The notes under the pieces were generated by a model, which was not told the DNA's origin, did no database searches, and was given only the letters and a program-made list of their open reading frames with translations. A stretch of 49,077 bases of DNA from Chloroflexota bacterium (GTDB lineage Bacteria; Chloroflexota; Anaerolineae; Aggregatilineales; Phototrophicaceae): contig JAPOWK010000007.1 in assembly GCA_026707665.1 (NCBI GenBank), positions 1 to 49,077 on the forward strand, written 5' to 3'. The position numbers were made by a program, and so were the translations under genes. Positions within the stretch are counted from its first letter, which is position 1, and every line of letters begins with the position of its first letter. Of the stretch, positions 1 through 7,488 are shown in pieces.

Positions 1-3
1 ACC

Positions 4-318
4 ATGAAAAAAGTATTCGTCGTCTACGCCACCGACAATGTCGGCACCGCCGTGCTCGAGCCGATCCAATCTGGCGACCATGTCGGCTGCAATGGCGAAC
101 GCAGCGACCTCGAAGTGATCGCGCTGGACGCAATCGCGTACGGGCACAAAATCGCGCTGATGGACATCGCCCAAGGCGATACCGTGCTCAAATACGGGCT
201 CAGCATCGGCTCGGCCAGCCGGGATATCAAAGAGGGCGAACACGTCCATGCCCACAATGTCGAAAGCAATCGCGGGCGTGGCGACCTCTCGGAACGCCAA
301 TCGGTAGCGGCTGAATAG
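4..318 (+). CDS. UxaA-family hydrolase, N-terminal SAF-domain subunit
   Basis: Small subunit of a split altronate/galactarate dehydratase-type (UxaA) enzyme, 104 residues. The sequence opens MKKVFVVYATDNVGTAVLEP and contains a GHKIAL segment typical of the SAF domain that precedes the catalytic domain in one-chain UxaA enzymes. The next gene, two bases downstream of the stop, is the matching large subunit, so the two probably form one alpha-beta enzyme acting on a hydroxy acid. (2R)-sulfolactate sulfo-lyase (SuyA/SuyB) has the same split architecture and similar lengths, so the substrate cannot be told from sequence alone. The ATG lies three bases from the window edge; any ribosome binding site or upstream gene is outside view. 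Confidence 0.8.
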   Translation: MKKVFVVYATDNVGTAVLEPIQSGDHVGCNGERSDLEVIALDAIAYGHKIALMDIAQGDTVLKYGLSIGSASRDIKEGEHVHAHNVESNRGRGDLSERQSVAAE

Positions 319-338
319 ATTTGGGGGAAAGGTACATC

Positions 339-1511
339 ATGTCAGAATTTCTAGGCTACATCCGCCCGAACGGCGATGTCGGCATCCGCAATCATCTGCT
401 GATCTTGTCCGGCACGGTTTATGCCAACGGCGTTTGCGAGCGTGTCGCCGATACGATTCATGGCGCCGTGCCGATCACGCATGCCAATGGGCGCTGCCAA
501 GTGGCGCCTGATCTGCGCGTGACGCGGCGCTTCCTGGCGGGCACGGCGATGAACCCCAACGTGGGCGCCGTCGTCATCATCGACCATTTCAAGGAAGAGG
601 GCATGACCGCGGAAGACCTCGCCGACGATATCGCACCCACCGGCAAGCCAATCGCCACCGTCAACATCCGCGGCGATGGCGGCTTCATCAGCGCGGTCGA
701 TAAGGCGACCCGCTACGCGCAAGACTTCGCGCGCCAGATCAGCCTCCAGGCGAAAGAAGCGGCGCCGATGAGCAAGATTCTCTTTGGCACCGAATGCGGT
801 ACCTCTGATACGACATCCGGCTTGGCGAGCAATCCCGCCAATGGGCTCGCCGGCGAAATCCTCATCACTCAGGGCGGGCGCATGCTGATGGCGGAGTGCA
901 CCGAGTGGATGGGCTGCGAGAATTGGCTGACGGATAAGGCAGCCAGCCCGGCGGTCGCCGAGGCGATCCTGGCGGGCGTCCAGCACATGGAAGCGCGCGC
1001 CTTGGCCAGTGGCGAAGATATCCGCGGCTCGCAGCCGACCGGCGACAATATGGCTGGCGGATTGACGACCATCGAAGAGAAGTCCATGGGCGCGGTCAAG
1101 AAGATCGGCGACAGCCCGATCATTGAATACCTCGAAATCGCCGAAGCGCCTAGCAAAATGGAAGCGGGCAACTATGTCATGTACGGTCCGGGCATGGGCG
1201 CGGAGAGCATCAGCAGCATGGCGGCTGCCGGCTGCCAGGTCTTGACCTTTTGCACCGGCGGCGGGCACACATCGAATCATCCCATCATGCCGACCATCAA
1301 AGTGACCGGCAATCGGCAGTCCTTTGAGCTCATGCGCGATACAGTTGATGTGGACGTCAGCGGCGTCTTCTACGGCGAGATCACGCTGGCTGAAGCCGGG
1401 CAGATCGTCTACGACGAGGTCGAGCGCGTCTGCAATGGTTATCTGACCAAATCAGAAGCGCTGCGCGACAACAATAGTTTCGCCATTCATCGCGTTGGAC
1501 CGAGCATTTAG
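339..1511 (+). CDS. UxaA-family hydrolase, catalytic large subunit
   Basis: Large subunit of the UxaA-type dehydratase, 390 residues from the ATG at 339. That start follows a strong purine run (GGGGGAAAGG, 322-331); an in-frame TTG at 321 is less likely. Family marks are HANGRCQ near residue 50, the GTECGTSDTTSG segment with ANPANG shortly after, and the C-terminal FCTGGGHTSNHP segment. Altronate and galactarate dehydratases and sulfolactate sulfo-lyase share this fold and use iron. It forms a tight pair with the SAF subunit. The LarA-like gene follows after a 185-base repeat-filled gap. The family is secure; the substrate (altronate, galactarate, sulfolactate or another 2-hydroxy acid) is not. 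Confidence 0.85.
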   Translation: MSEFLGYIRPNGDVGIRNHLLILSGTVYANGVCERVADTIHGAVPITHANGRCQVAPDLRVTRRFLAGTAMNPNVGAVVIIDHFKEEGMTAEDLADDIAPTGKPIATVNIRGDGGFISAVDKATRYAQDFARQISLQAKEAAPMSKILFGTECGTSDTTSGLASNPANGLAGEILITQGGRMLMAECTEWMGCENWLTDKAASPAVAEAILAGVQHMEARALASGEDIRGSQPTGDNMAGGLTTIEEKSMGAVKKIGDSPIIEYLEIAEAPSKMEAGNYVMYGPGMGAESISSMAAAGCQVLTFCTGGGHTSNHPIMPTIKVTGNRQSFELMRDTVDVDVSGVFYGEITLAEAGQIVYDEVERVCNGYLTKSEALRDNNSFAIHRVGPSI

Positions 1512-1538
1512 CGCCCGTCCCGCAATAATGATGCGCGT

Positions 1539-1565
1539 GTAGGGGCGACCTATCAGGTCGCCCGC
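1539..1565. repeat. Intergenic palindromic repeat (GGGCGACC type)
   Basis: GTAGG followed by a perfect hairpin with arms GGGCGACCT (1543-1551) and AGGTCGCCC (1555-1563) around a 3-base loop. The same family recurs at 25053-25123, 29701-29772 and 35510-35530, and as a variant at 40573-40602. Confidence 0.75.
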
Positions 1566-1643
1566 CACCCACGAAATTATAGCGGCGATAGACGGTCAGC
1601 GTCTCCGCAATCCACACGCTACCTGAAACAAACCTGCCCAACG

Positions 1644-1695
1644 CTAGCTCCCCCTCTCCAATGCATTGGGGAGGGGGCTGGGGGGAGGGGTAGAA
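1644..1695 (+). repeat. C-rich/G-rich intergenic repeat, copy 1
   Basis: CTAGCTCCCCCTCTCC, then TTGGGGAGGGGG, then a G-rich tail ending GGGTAGAA. Related copies lie at 35571-35646 (inverted orientation) and 37424-37474. The tail (GGGGGAGGGG, 1681-1690) sits six bases before the TTG start of the LarA-like gene and appears to serve as its ribosome binding site. Confidence 0.7.
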
Positions 1696-1696
1696 T

Positions 1697-2956
1697 TTGA
1701 AGCTCGAAGTCCCGTATGGAACAGGCAGTTTGACGGCATTATTGCCGCCAAGGTATATCATAGAGTGGGTAAAGCCTCGTGTGCAGCCACCAGCGCAGGA
1801 CCCGGCAACCCTCGTCCAAAACGCGGTCTACAACCCCCTTGGCGCGGTTCAGCCGCCGCGCGCCGGGCAGACGGTCGCCATCGCCATCAACGACAAGACG
1901 CGGCCCGTGCCGCATGAGCATCTGCTGCCGCCGGTGTTGCAAGGCATGCGCCACGCCGGCGTACGCGACGAAGATGTGTTGTTCATCATCGCTACCGGAA
2001 CGCACCCGCGCATGACGCCCGCCGAGTACAGCGCCATCCTGCCAGCCGAGATTCTTGATACCTATCGCGTCAGCTGCCACGACTCCGGCGACGAGGCGAA
2101 TTTGACCTTTCTGGGCAGCACCGCGCGCGGGACGCCGGTCCATGTCAACAGCGATTACCTGGCTGCCGATTACCGCATTGTGATTGGCAATATCGAGCCG
2201 CATCAGTTTCAGGGTTTTTCCGGCGGGGTCAAGAGCGCCGCGATCGGCTTGGCGGGCGCCGAGACCATCAATTACAACCACGCCATGATGCGCGACGCTT
2301 ACGCGCGGCTTGGCGAATTTGAGCGGAATCCGGCGCGGCAGGATGTCGAAGAGATTGGTCGTATGATCGGCATCGACTTCGCCGTCAACGCGCTGCTCAA
2401 TGGCGAGAAGCAAATCATACGCGCTTTCGCCGGCGATCCTTTCGCGGTGATGCGCGCGGGCATCCCCGAAGCACGGGCGCTCTATCAGGCGCCGGTGGAC
2501 GCGCCCTTCGATTTGATGATCGCCTCGCCCGGCGGGCATCCCAAAGACATCAACATCTATCAGGCGCAAAAGGGCCTGGCGCACGCCGCCGCCGTGACGA
2601 AATCAGCGGGCGTCTTGATCCTCTGCGCCGCCTGCCCGGAAGGCAGCGGCAGTATCGATTATGAAGTGTGGATGAAGAATCCGCCGATGCGCAGCCACGA
2701 AGCCGTCTTGGATCGCTTTGAGCGCGAAGGCTTCCAGGTGGGGAGGCACAAAGCTTTCCAGGTCTCCCGCGATGCGGCGCGGGTGCATTCGGTACTGGTA
2801 TCTGAACTGGATGATGAATTCGTGCGAGCGCTGCTGCTGCATCCCCAGCCGGATTTGCAGACGGCGATCGACTGGGCGCTGGAGAAGCTGCCCTGCGACG
2901 CGCGGATTGGCGTGATGCCGGCGGCGAATGCGACGATGGCGGTGTTATTGCAGTAG
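1697..2956 (+). CDS. LarA-like nickel-dependent racemase (DUF2088)
   Basis: Lactate racemase (LarA) superfamily protein, 419 residues. LarA interconverts 2-hydroxy acid enantiomers using a covalently bound nickel-pincer nucleotide. The TTG start is favoured because it restores the conserved LarA opening (MKLEVPYGTGSL) and follows a G-rich Shine-Dalgarno. Conserved residues are His103 in ATGTHPRMT, His169 and Lys179 in the HQFQGFSGGVK segment, and His195 in NYNH. These match Lactiplantibacillus LarA His108, His174, Lys184 and His200 with a constant offset of five. A YQAQKG motif with Lys292 lies in the C-terminal domain. No larB, larC or larE is in the window. Many homologues act on other hydroxy acids; next to a UxaA-type dehydratase, racemisation of that enzyme's substrate is plausible but inferred. 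Confidence 0.85.
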   Translation: MKLEVPYGTGSLTALLPPRYIIEWVKPRVQPPAQDPATLVQNAVYNPLGAVQPPRAGQTVAIAINDKTRPVPHEHLLPPVLQGMRHAGVRDEDVLFIIATGTHPRMTPAEYSAILPAEILDTYRVSCHDSGDEANLTFLGSTARGTPVHVNSDYLAADYRIVIGNIEPHQFQGFSGGVKSAAIGLAGAETINYNHAMMRDAYARLGEFERNPARQDVEEIGRMIGIDFAVNALLNGEKQIIRAFAGDPFAVMRAGIPEARALYQAPVDAPFDLMIASPGGHPKDINIYQAQKGLAHAAAVTKSAGVLILCAACPEGSGSIDYEVWMKNPPMRSHEAVLDRFEREGFQVGRHKAFQVSRDAARVHSVLVSELDDEFVRALLLHPQPDLQTAIDWALEKLPCDARIGVMPAANATMAVLLQ

Positions 2957-3034
2957 TATGCTGATAATGCTAGGATTTGGGTGTGGAAATCTGTTGAATA
3001 TGACGTGCTACCAAGATTGATGGAGGAACGCCTA

Positions 3035-3487
3035 TTGCCTGACATTTTGATGACCCAGGAAGAGGCAGATTACTTGTTGACTATGGAAAAACGTCGAGTA
3101 GACGATGCAGTGAATCCCTTTCCATTGCATGGAAAGCAGATAGTGTTGCATCTTCAATCACTAGACTCGCGGGAGAACTTTCTGCTGGATTTATCACGAG
3201 GGCGTCGCAAAGAGCTTCGCGTAAAGCTGCAAACACGAGCGCGGACTGAGATAAGACTTGTGAGGCTGGACTTGGGAGGTAGACCCCATCGCAACGATGA
3301 CGGCACACTAGTTCAACCGCCCCATCTCCATCTGTATAGGGAGGGATTTCACGATAGGTGGGCGATCACGCCACCATCTGACAAGTTTTCTGATCTTGAC
3401 GATATGCAGGTGACCTTGGACGATTTCATGCGTTTCTGCAATATCGTTCGGCCACCATATGTTCGGGTACAGAAAGGCTTAATCTGA
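3035..3487 (+). CDS. DUF6978-like protein of unknown function
   Basis: About 150 residues, recognised from memory as DUF6978-like, opening MPDILMTQEEADYLLTMEKR. The TTG at 3035 is chosen because GGAGGA (3022-3027) lies seven bases upstream. Alternatives are GTG 2981, ATG 3020 and ATG 3050. The N-terminus is charged and helical; the centre (ELRVKLQTRARTEIRLVRLD) and a HLHLYREG motif suggest a compact alpha-beta fold with a possible histidine site. It overlaps the next gene by one base (TGATG), indicating translational coupling. Base composition looks lower in GC than the flanking genes, consistent with acquisition. I associate such pairs with toxin-antitoxin or defence contexts, but nothing here proves that. 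Confidence 0.6.
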   Translation: MPDILMTQEEADYLLTMEKRRVDDAVNPFPLHGKQIVLHLQSLDSRENFLLDLSRGRRKELRVKLQTRARTEIRLVRLDLGGRPHRNDDGTLVQPPHLHLYREGFHDRWAITPPSDKFSDLDDMQVTLDDFMRFCNIVRPPYVRVQKGLI

Positions 3488-4251
3488 TGATTGATCAAAT
3501 CAGACAGCTGACCGAAAAGTATCACAATTGGATGAGTGAGAGTACAACGCTGCGAACAATCGAGAATGGTGTAGAAATCACTACCCCGTTCTTGGATCGA
3601 CACAATGACATGATGCAAGTCTACGCAGAGCTTTCTGGCGACGAGATTATTCTGACCGACGATGGCTACACGATTGAAGACCTAGAGTTCTGCGGCTTGA
3701 CTGTGGAAAGTAAACGATGCAGGAATTTGATGCAGTTAAACCTAAATGGATTTGGAGTGAAGCGGGAAGGCAATGACCTTGTGACGCGTGCAACAGCCAA
3801 AGACTTTGCATTGAAGTTGCATAATCTCCTGCAAGCGATGATTGCCGTCGATGATCTCCACTATATTGCGCCCCTTTCCAAAGACAAACATCCATTTGAC
3901 GCAGGCATTGGAACTTGGCTGGACACGTCCAATATTCGGTTTGACGCCAAGAGATTTAATGGGAAAAGCGGCTACTATGTGGATTACAAGTACGTCATCC
4001 CGCCTTCAGGCAATAAGCCTCATCGAGTGCTCATCGGCATAAACAATCCTGGTCGCGGCGCGGTGGAGCAAGTGGCTTGGCGGTGGTGGGATATCCGCGA
4101 TAGCAGGCCCAGTGGCGCGCGACTCTATCCTATCTTGAATGATGCGCAGCGCAAGAGCATTGAGACCGAGATGGATGCATTGCGAAATCTCGCCATGAAT
4201 CCTGTTCTTTGGTCTTCCCGACACGAGGCGCTTCCCGAACTCGCCGCCTAG
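3487..4251 (+). CDS. DUF1828/DUF1829 domain protein
   Basis: 254 residues. The N-terminal half carries the DUF1828 pattern: TPFLDRHNDMMQVY around residues 38-51, then an acidic IILTDDGYTIEDLE segment around 60-73. The C-terminal half resembles DUF1829 (a GKSGYYVDYKYV strand, then RVLIGINNPGRG). The function of both domains is unknown. The paired acidic residues (HND and TDDGYT) could be a catalytic or metal site, which is inference. The start codon shares a base with the preceding stop, so the two proteins are likely made together and may interact. The MFS gene starts four bases after the stop, so the module is embedded in a same-strand run. Confidence 0.65.
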   Translation: MIDQIRQLTEKYHNWMSESTTLRTIENGVEITTPFLDRHNDMMQVYAELSGDEIILTDDGYTIEDLEFCGLTVESKRCRNLMQLNLNGFGVKREGNDLVTRATAKDFALKLHNLLQAMIAVDDLHYIAPLSKDKHPFDAGIGTWLDTSNIRFDAKRFNGKSGYYVDYKYVIPPSGNKPHRVLIGINNPGRGAVEQVAWRWWDIRDSRPSGARLYPILNDAQRKSIETEMDALRNLAMNPVLWSSRHEALPELAA

Positions 4252-4254
4252 TTG

Positions 4255-5463
4255 ATGACCCCGCAAACAGACGATCCACTCCCCAGCGCCGCGCGCATTG
4301 TCATCGTCTGCACGCTATCGATCTTCATCATCTTCGGCATTCGCTTCTCGTTTTCGGTCTTCTTTGCCGAATTCGTCTTGGTCGAGGGCTGGAGCAACGA
4401 GGCATCCGCCGCGATTTTCAGCCTGAGCATGCTCTGCGTGGCGGTTTCGGCGCCCCTCTCCGGAATCGCCATCGATCGCTATGGGCCGCGCCCGGTGTTT
4501 GGCCTGGGCGTGCTGCTGATGGCGGCGGGGTTGGCCCTGAGCAGCCGCGCCAATACGCTGACGGACTTGCTGCTGGCCTATGGCATCCTTGATGGCTGCG
4601 GCGTGGGCATCACCGGTCTTGGCCCGGTGGCGTCGATCGTGGCGGGCTGGACGACGCCGCGGCAGCGCGGACGGGCCATCGGCATCGCCTTCGCCGGCAC
4701 CGGCTTGGGTTCGCTGGTTTTTGTGCCCCTGACGAACCTGCTGATTATGCTTTTCGACTGGCGCGGCGCCTATCTGGTCTTGTCGTTGATTTGCGTTTTC
4801 GTAGTCTTGCCTCTTATGGTCATTGGTTTAGAGAAGCCGCCGGCTTCGCCGAGACGGCCCGGGAGCCCGTTAACGCAGCGCGTGGCCTGGCGGAATTTCC
4901 TGCGGCAGCCTAAGTTTTGGGCTTTGGTGCTCGTGGGTCTTACCGCCATGGGGCCCGTACGCAGTTTGACCGTGCATCAGATCGCCTACATGCAGTCGAC
5001 CGGCATTGAACGGGCGACGGCGGCCAACGTAGTCGGCTTGGCGGGTTTGCTGACGAGCATATTCTTCATCGCAATGGGCTGGATTTCCGACCGATTTGGG
5101 CGCTCAGCCGCTTTCACGCTTGGCGCCTGCGGTTTGCTTGGCGCGGTCTGCATGCTGGCCCTGCTGCCCGCGATTGGCGGCACTCTCATCCTTCTGCCTT
5201 ATGCCCTTTTTTTCGCCATCGGCGAGGGCACACGCAGCAGCCAGACAACCGCCTTAGCCAGCGATGTCTTTTATGGGCAGGGCCTGGGTTTTATCAACGG
5301 ACTGATGGGGGGCATGTTTGGCTTGGGCGCGGCGCTGGGACCTTGGATCGTCGGGCGGCTGCGCGACGAGACCGGCACCTACGACGGCGGACTGATGCTG
5401 GTGGCGCTGATGGTTTTGGTCTCGGTCGGCGCGTTCTGGTTCGTCACGCGGCGCCAAGAATAA
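4255..5463 (+). CDS. MFS transporter, monocarboxylate/oxalate-formate antiporter type
   Basis: 402-residue major facilitator with about 12 membrane segments. The first begins near residue 15 (IVIVCTLSIFIIFGIRFSFS) and a central cytoplasmic loop with GLEKPPASPRRPGSP divides the two halves. The loop 2-3 signature IDRYGPRP is present, with a related SDRFGR in the second half. The ATG at 4255 is preferred over the overlapping TTG at 4252. The overall pattern resembles MFS carriers of small monocarboxylates and oxalate/formate. With a UxaA dehydratase and LarA racemase upstream on the same strand, it may import a hydroxy acid; that link is by position only and is interrupted by the DUF module. It converges on malate synthase. 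Confidence 0.8.
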   Translation: MTPQTDDPLPSAARIVIVCTLSIFIIFGIRFSFSVFFAEFVLVEGWSNEASAAIFSLSMLCVAVSAPLSGIAIDRYGPRPVFGLGVLLMAAGLALSSRANTLTDLLLAYGILDGCGVGITGLGPVASIVAGWTTPRQRGRAIGIAFAGTGLGSLVFVPLTNLLIMLFDWRGAYLVLSLICVFVVLPLMVIGLEKPPASPRRPGSPLTQRVAWRNFLRQPKFWALVLVGLTAMGPVRSLTVHQIAYMQSTGIERATAANVVGLAGLLTSIFFIAMGWISDRFGRSAAFTLGACGLLGAVCMLALLPAIGGTLILLPYALFFAIGEGTRSSQTTALASDVFYGQGLGFINGLMGGMFGLGAALGPWIVGRLRDETGTYDGGLMLVALMVLVSVGAFWFVTRRQE

Positions 5464-5473
5464 AGCGCGGCCG

Positions 5474-5500
5474 GGCAAACCACCGGGCTGGCAGTTTGCC
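5474..5500. terminator. Possible hairpin between convergent genes
   Basis: GGCAAAC (5474-5480) and GTTTGCC (5494-5500) are perfect inverted arms around a 13-base GC-rich loop, between the stops of the MFS and malate synthase genes. No clear T-tract follows on either strand, so its role as a bidirectional terminator is only suggested. Confidence 0.3.
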
Positions 5501-5510
5501 ATTCTTCGGT

Positions 5511-7106
5511 CTACAGGTATTGATACGCCGGCAGGGTGAGGAACTCGCTGAAATCATCGGCGCGGATCATCTCGTCGAATAGCTGCATCGCCCGCTGGAA
5601 ATGCCCGCTTTTGAAGCGCGCATCGCCGACCTCGCTGCGGATGGCGTCCATTTCTTCTTCCAGGAACTGACCATAGAGCGCGAGCGTCAGCGGCCGGCCA
5701 TCAGCGAGCGTGGCATTGTGGTGCAGCCATTGCCAGACCTGCGCCCGGCTGATTTCGGCGGTAGCGGCGTCTTCCATTAGATTGTAGAGCGGGACGCAGC
5801 CATTGCCGCCGAGCCAGGCTTCCAGGTATTGGATGCCAACCTTGAGATTCAGGCGCAAGCCTTCTTCCGTGATGTCGCCTGAGCTGGGCATCAAGAGATC
5901 CGCCGCCGAGACGTTTACATCCTCGCGCTGCCGATCCACTTGATTCGCCGCTGGCATGTATTCGTCGAAGACTTCTGTCGCAATCGGCACCAAGCCCGGG
6001 TGCGCCACCCAAGTGCCATCGTGTCCCTCTTTCGCCTCGCGCAGCTTGTCGGCATGGACCTTGTCCAGCGCCGCCTGATTTCGTTCGGGATCGTTGCGGA
6101 TGGGGATCTGCGCCGCCATCCCACCCATCGCATGGGCGCCGCGGCGGTGGCAGACCTTGATCACGTGCAGCGTGTAATTGCGCATGAAGGGCACGGTCAT
6201 CGTCACTTGGGCGCGATCCGGCAGCAGGTATTCGCGATGCTTGCGCAGTTTCTTGATGTAACTGAAGATGTAATCCCAGCGCCCGCAATTGAGCCCGGCC
6301 GAATGCTCCCGCAGTTCGTAAAGGATCTCTTCGGCTTCAAAGGCGGCGGTGATCGTTTCGATCAGGACAGTCGCTTTGATCGTGCCACCCGGGAGGCTCA
6401 GCGTGTCTTGCGCGTGGATGAATACATCGTTCCAGAGGCGCGCTTCCAAGTGGCTTTCCAGCTTCGGCAGATAGAAGTAGGGACCGCTGCCCCGATCCAG
6501 AGCGGCCTGGGCATTGTGAAAGAAATAAAGTCCGAAGTCAAAGAGCCCGCCCGGGATCGGCGCGCCATCGACCAGGAAGTGGCATTCATCCAGATGCCAG
6601 CCACGCGGACGCACCAAGAGCGTGGCGGTCTGCTCGTTAAGCTGATAGAAGCGGCCATCAGGATTGGTGAAGGTGATACTGCGGTTAACGGCGTCGCGCA
6701 GGTTGATCTGACCGCTGACCATGTTCTCCCAACTGGGCGCGTTGGCGTCTTCAAAGTCGGCCATGAAGACTTTGGCTCCGCAGTTGAGCGCGTTGATGAC
6801 CATCTTGCGGTCGGTAGGTCCGGTGATCTCGACGCGGCGGTCTTGCATGTCGGCCGGGACCGGGGCGACGCGCCAGGAGGGATCATCGCGAATGGCGGCC
6901 GTTTCCGGCAGGAAGTCGGGCAGTTTGCCGCTGTCGATGGCGGCTTGGCGCGCTTCCCGCGCTTGCAGCAACTCATCGCGACGGGCGCTGAACTTCCGCG
7001 CCAGGCTCGCGAGGAAATCGACCGCTTCGGCCCTCAAAATTGACTCATATTCGGGATAAATTTCGCCGCTGACTTCGACGCCGGGGGTATTGATTCTGAG
7101 GGTCAT
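5511..7106 (-). CDS. aceB: Malate synthase A
   Basis: Condenses glyoxylate with acetyl-CoA to give malate in the glyoxylate shunt. 531 residues from the ATG at 7106, close to the E. coli isoform A length (533). This start is preferred over an upstream in-frame ATG at 7145 because GAGG lies about 11 bases before it and the extra 13 residues look non-native. The isoform A signature is clear: [20 protein letters not shown], preceded by [23 protein letters not shown] and DGTWVAHPG follow as in the family. No isocitrate lyase is in the window. It stands alone, with a 382-base gap upstream and a convergent MFS gene downstream. Glyoxylate could also come from other catabolic routes of this organism. 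Confidence 0.97.
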   Translation of the reverse strand: MTLRINTPGVEVSGEIYPEYESILRAEAVDFLASLARKFSARRDELLQAREARQAAIDSGKLPDFLPETAAIRDDPSWRVAPVPADMQDRRVEITGPTDRKMVINALNCGAKVFMADFEDANAPSWENMVSGQINLRDAVNRSITFTNPDGRFYQLNEQTATLLVRPRGWHLDECHFLVDGAPIPGGLFDFGLYFFHNAQAALDRGSGPYFYLPKLESHLEARLWNDVFIHAQDTLSLPGGTIKATVLIETITAAFEAEEILYELREHSAGLNCGRWDYIFSYIKKLRKHREYLLPDRAQVTMTVPFMRNYTLHVIKVCHRRGAHAMGGMAAQIPIRNDPERNQAALDKVHADKLREAKEGHDGTWVAHPGLVPIATEVFDEYMPAANQVDRQREDVNVSAADLLMPSSGDITEEGLRLNLKVGIQYLEAWLGGNGCVPLYNLMEDAATAEISRAQVWQWLHHNATLADGRPLTLALYGQFLEEEMDAIRSEVGDARFKSGHFQRAMQLFDEMIRADDFSEFLTLPAYQYL

Positions 7107-7488
7107 GGTCGCTAAATCCTCACTGCTAGTTTCCGCAAGCCCCATGAATATAGGTTATAACTGGATTCTGCGACAGGCTGAGCCTTGGCAGCGCGCGTGC
7201 GGGCGAAGCGATGCGCGCTCCATGCCTGTCGGTCAAATTCCGTCCGTTGCGCCGATCTCGCCTTATCCAAATGCGTTGCCATGCGCCGCGAGCCATGCAA
7301 GTTACCTGCAGGTGATTCGAGGATACTCTATTGCATTCGCTCGATTATACTTGTTGGTCAGTTGCGTCTGCCAAGCGGTATCGATGCAATGGGCGCGCAG
7401 GCAAGGCTGTGGACGGCGCTGTGCGGTATAGAATTTGCCAACAGATTCGCTGTTGCTGGCAACTGGGTTGGAGATTCGTATTCTGCCG
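7107..7488. other. Divergent intergenic region, aceB / membrane protein
   Basis: No gene recognised. A TATACT hexamer at 7346-7351 could be a -10 for the rightward gene, but no convincing -35 is visible. On the minus strand TATAAC and TATATT near 7150-7165 could serve aceB. The stretch may hold both promoters. Confidence 0.3.

Noticed and set aside
351..1280. Long open frame (309 codons) on the minus strand opposite the UxaA large subunit
   Set aside because: Arg/Ala/Asp-rich product with no family signal, fully antisense to a well-supported gene; expected in high-GC DNA.
5940..7043. 367-codon open frame on the + strand opposite malate synthase
   Set aside because: Shadow of a certain gene; no ribosome binding site or family motif.
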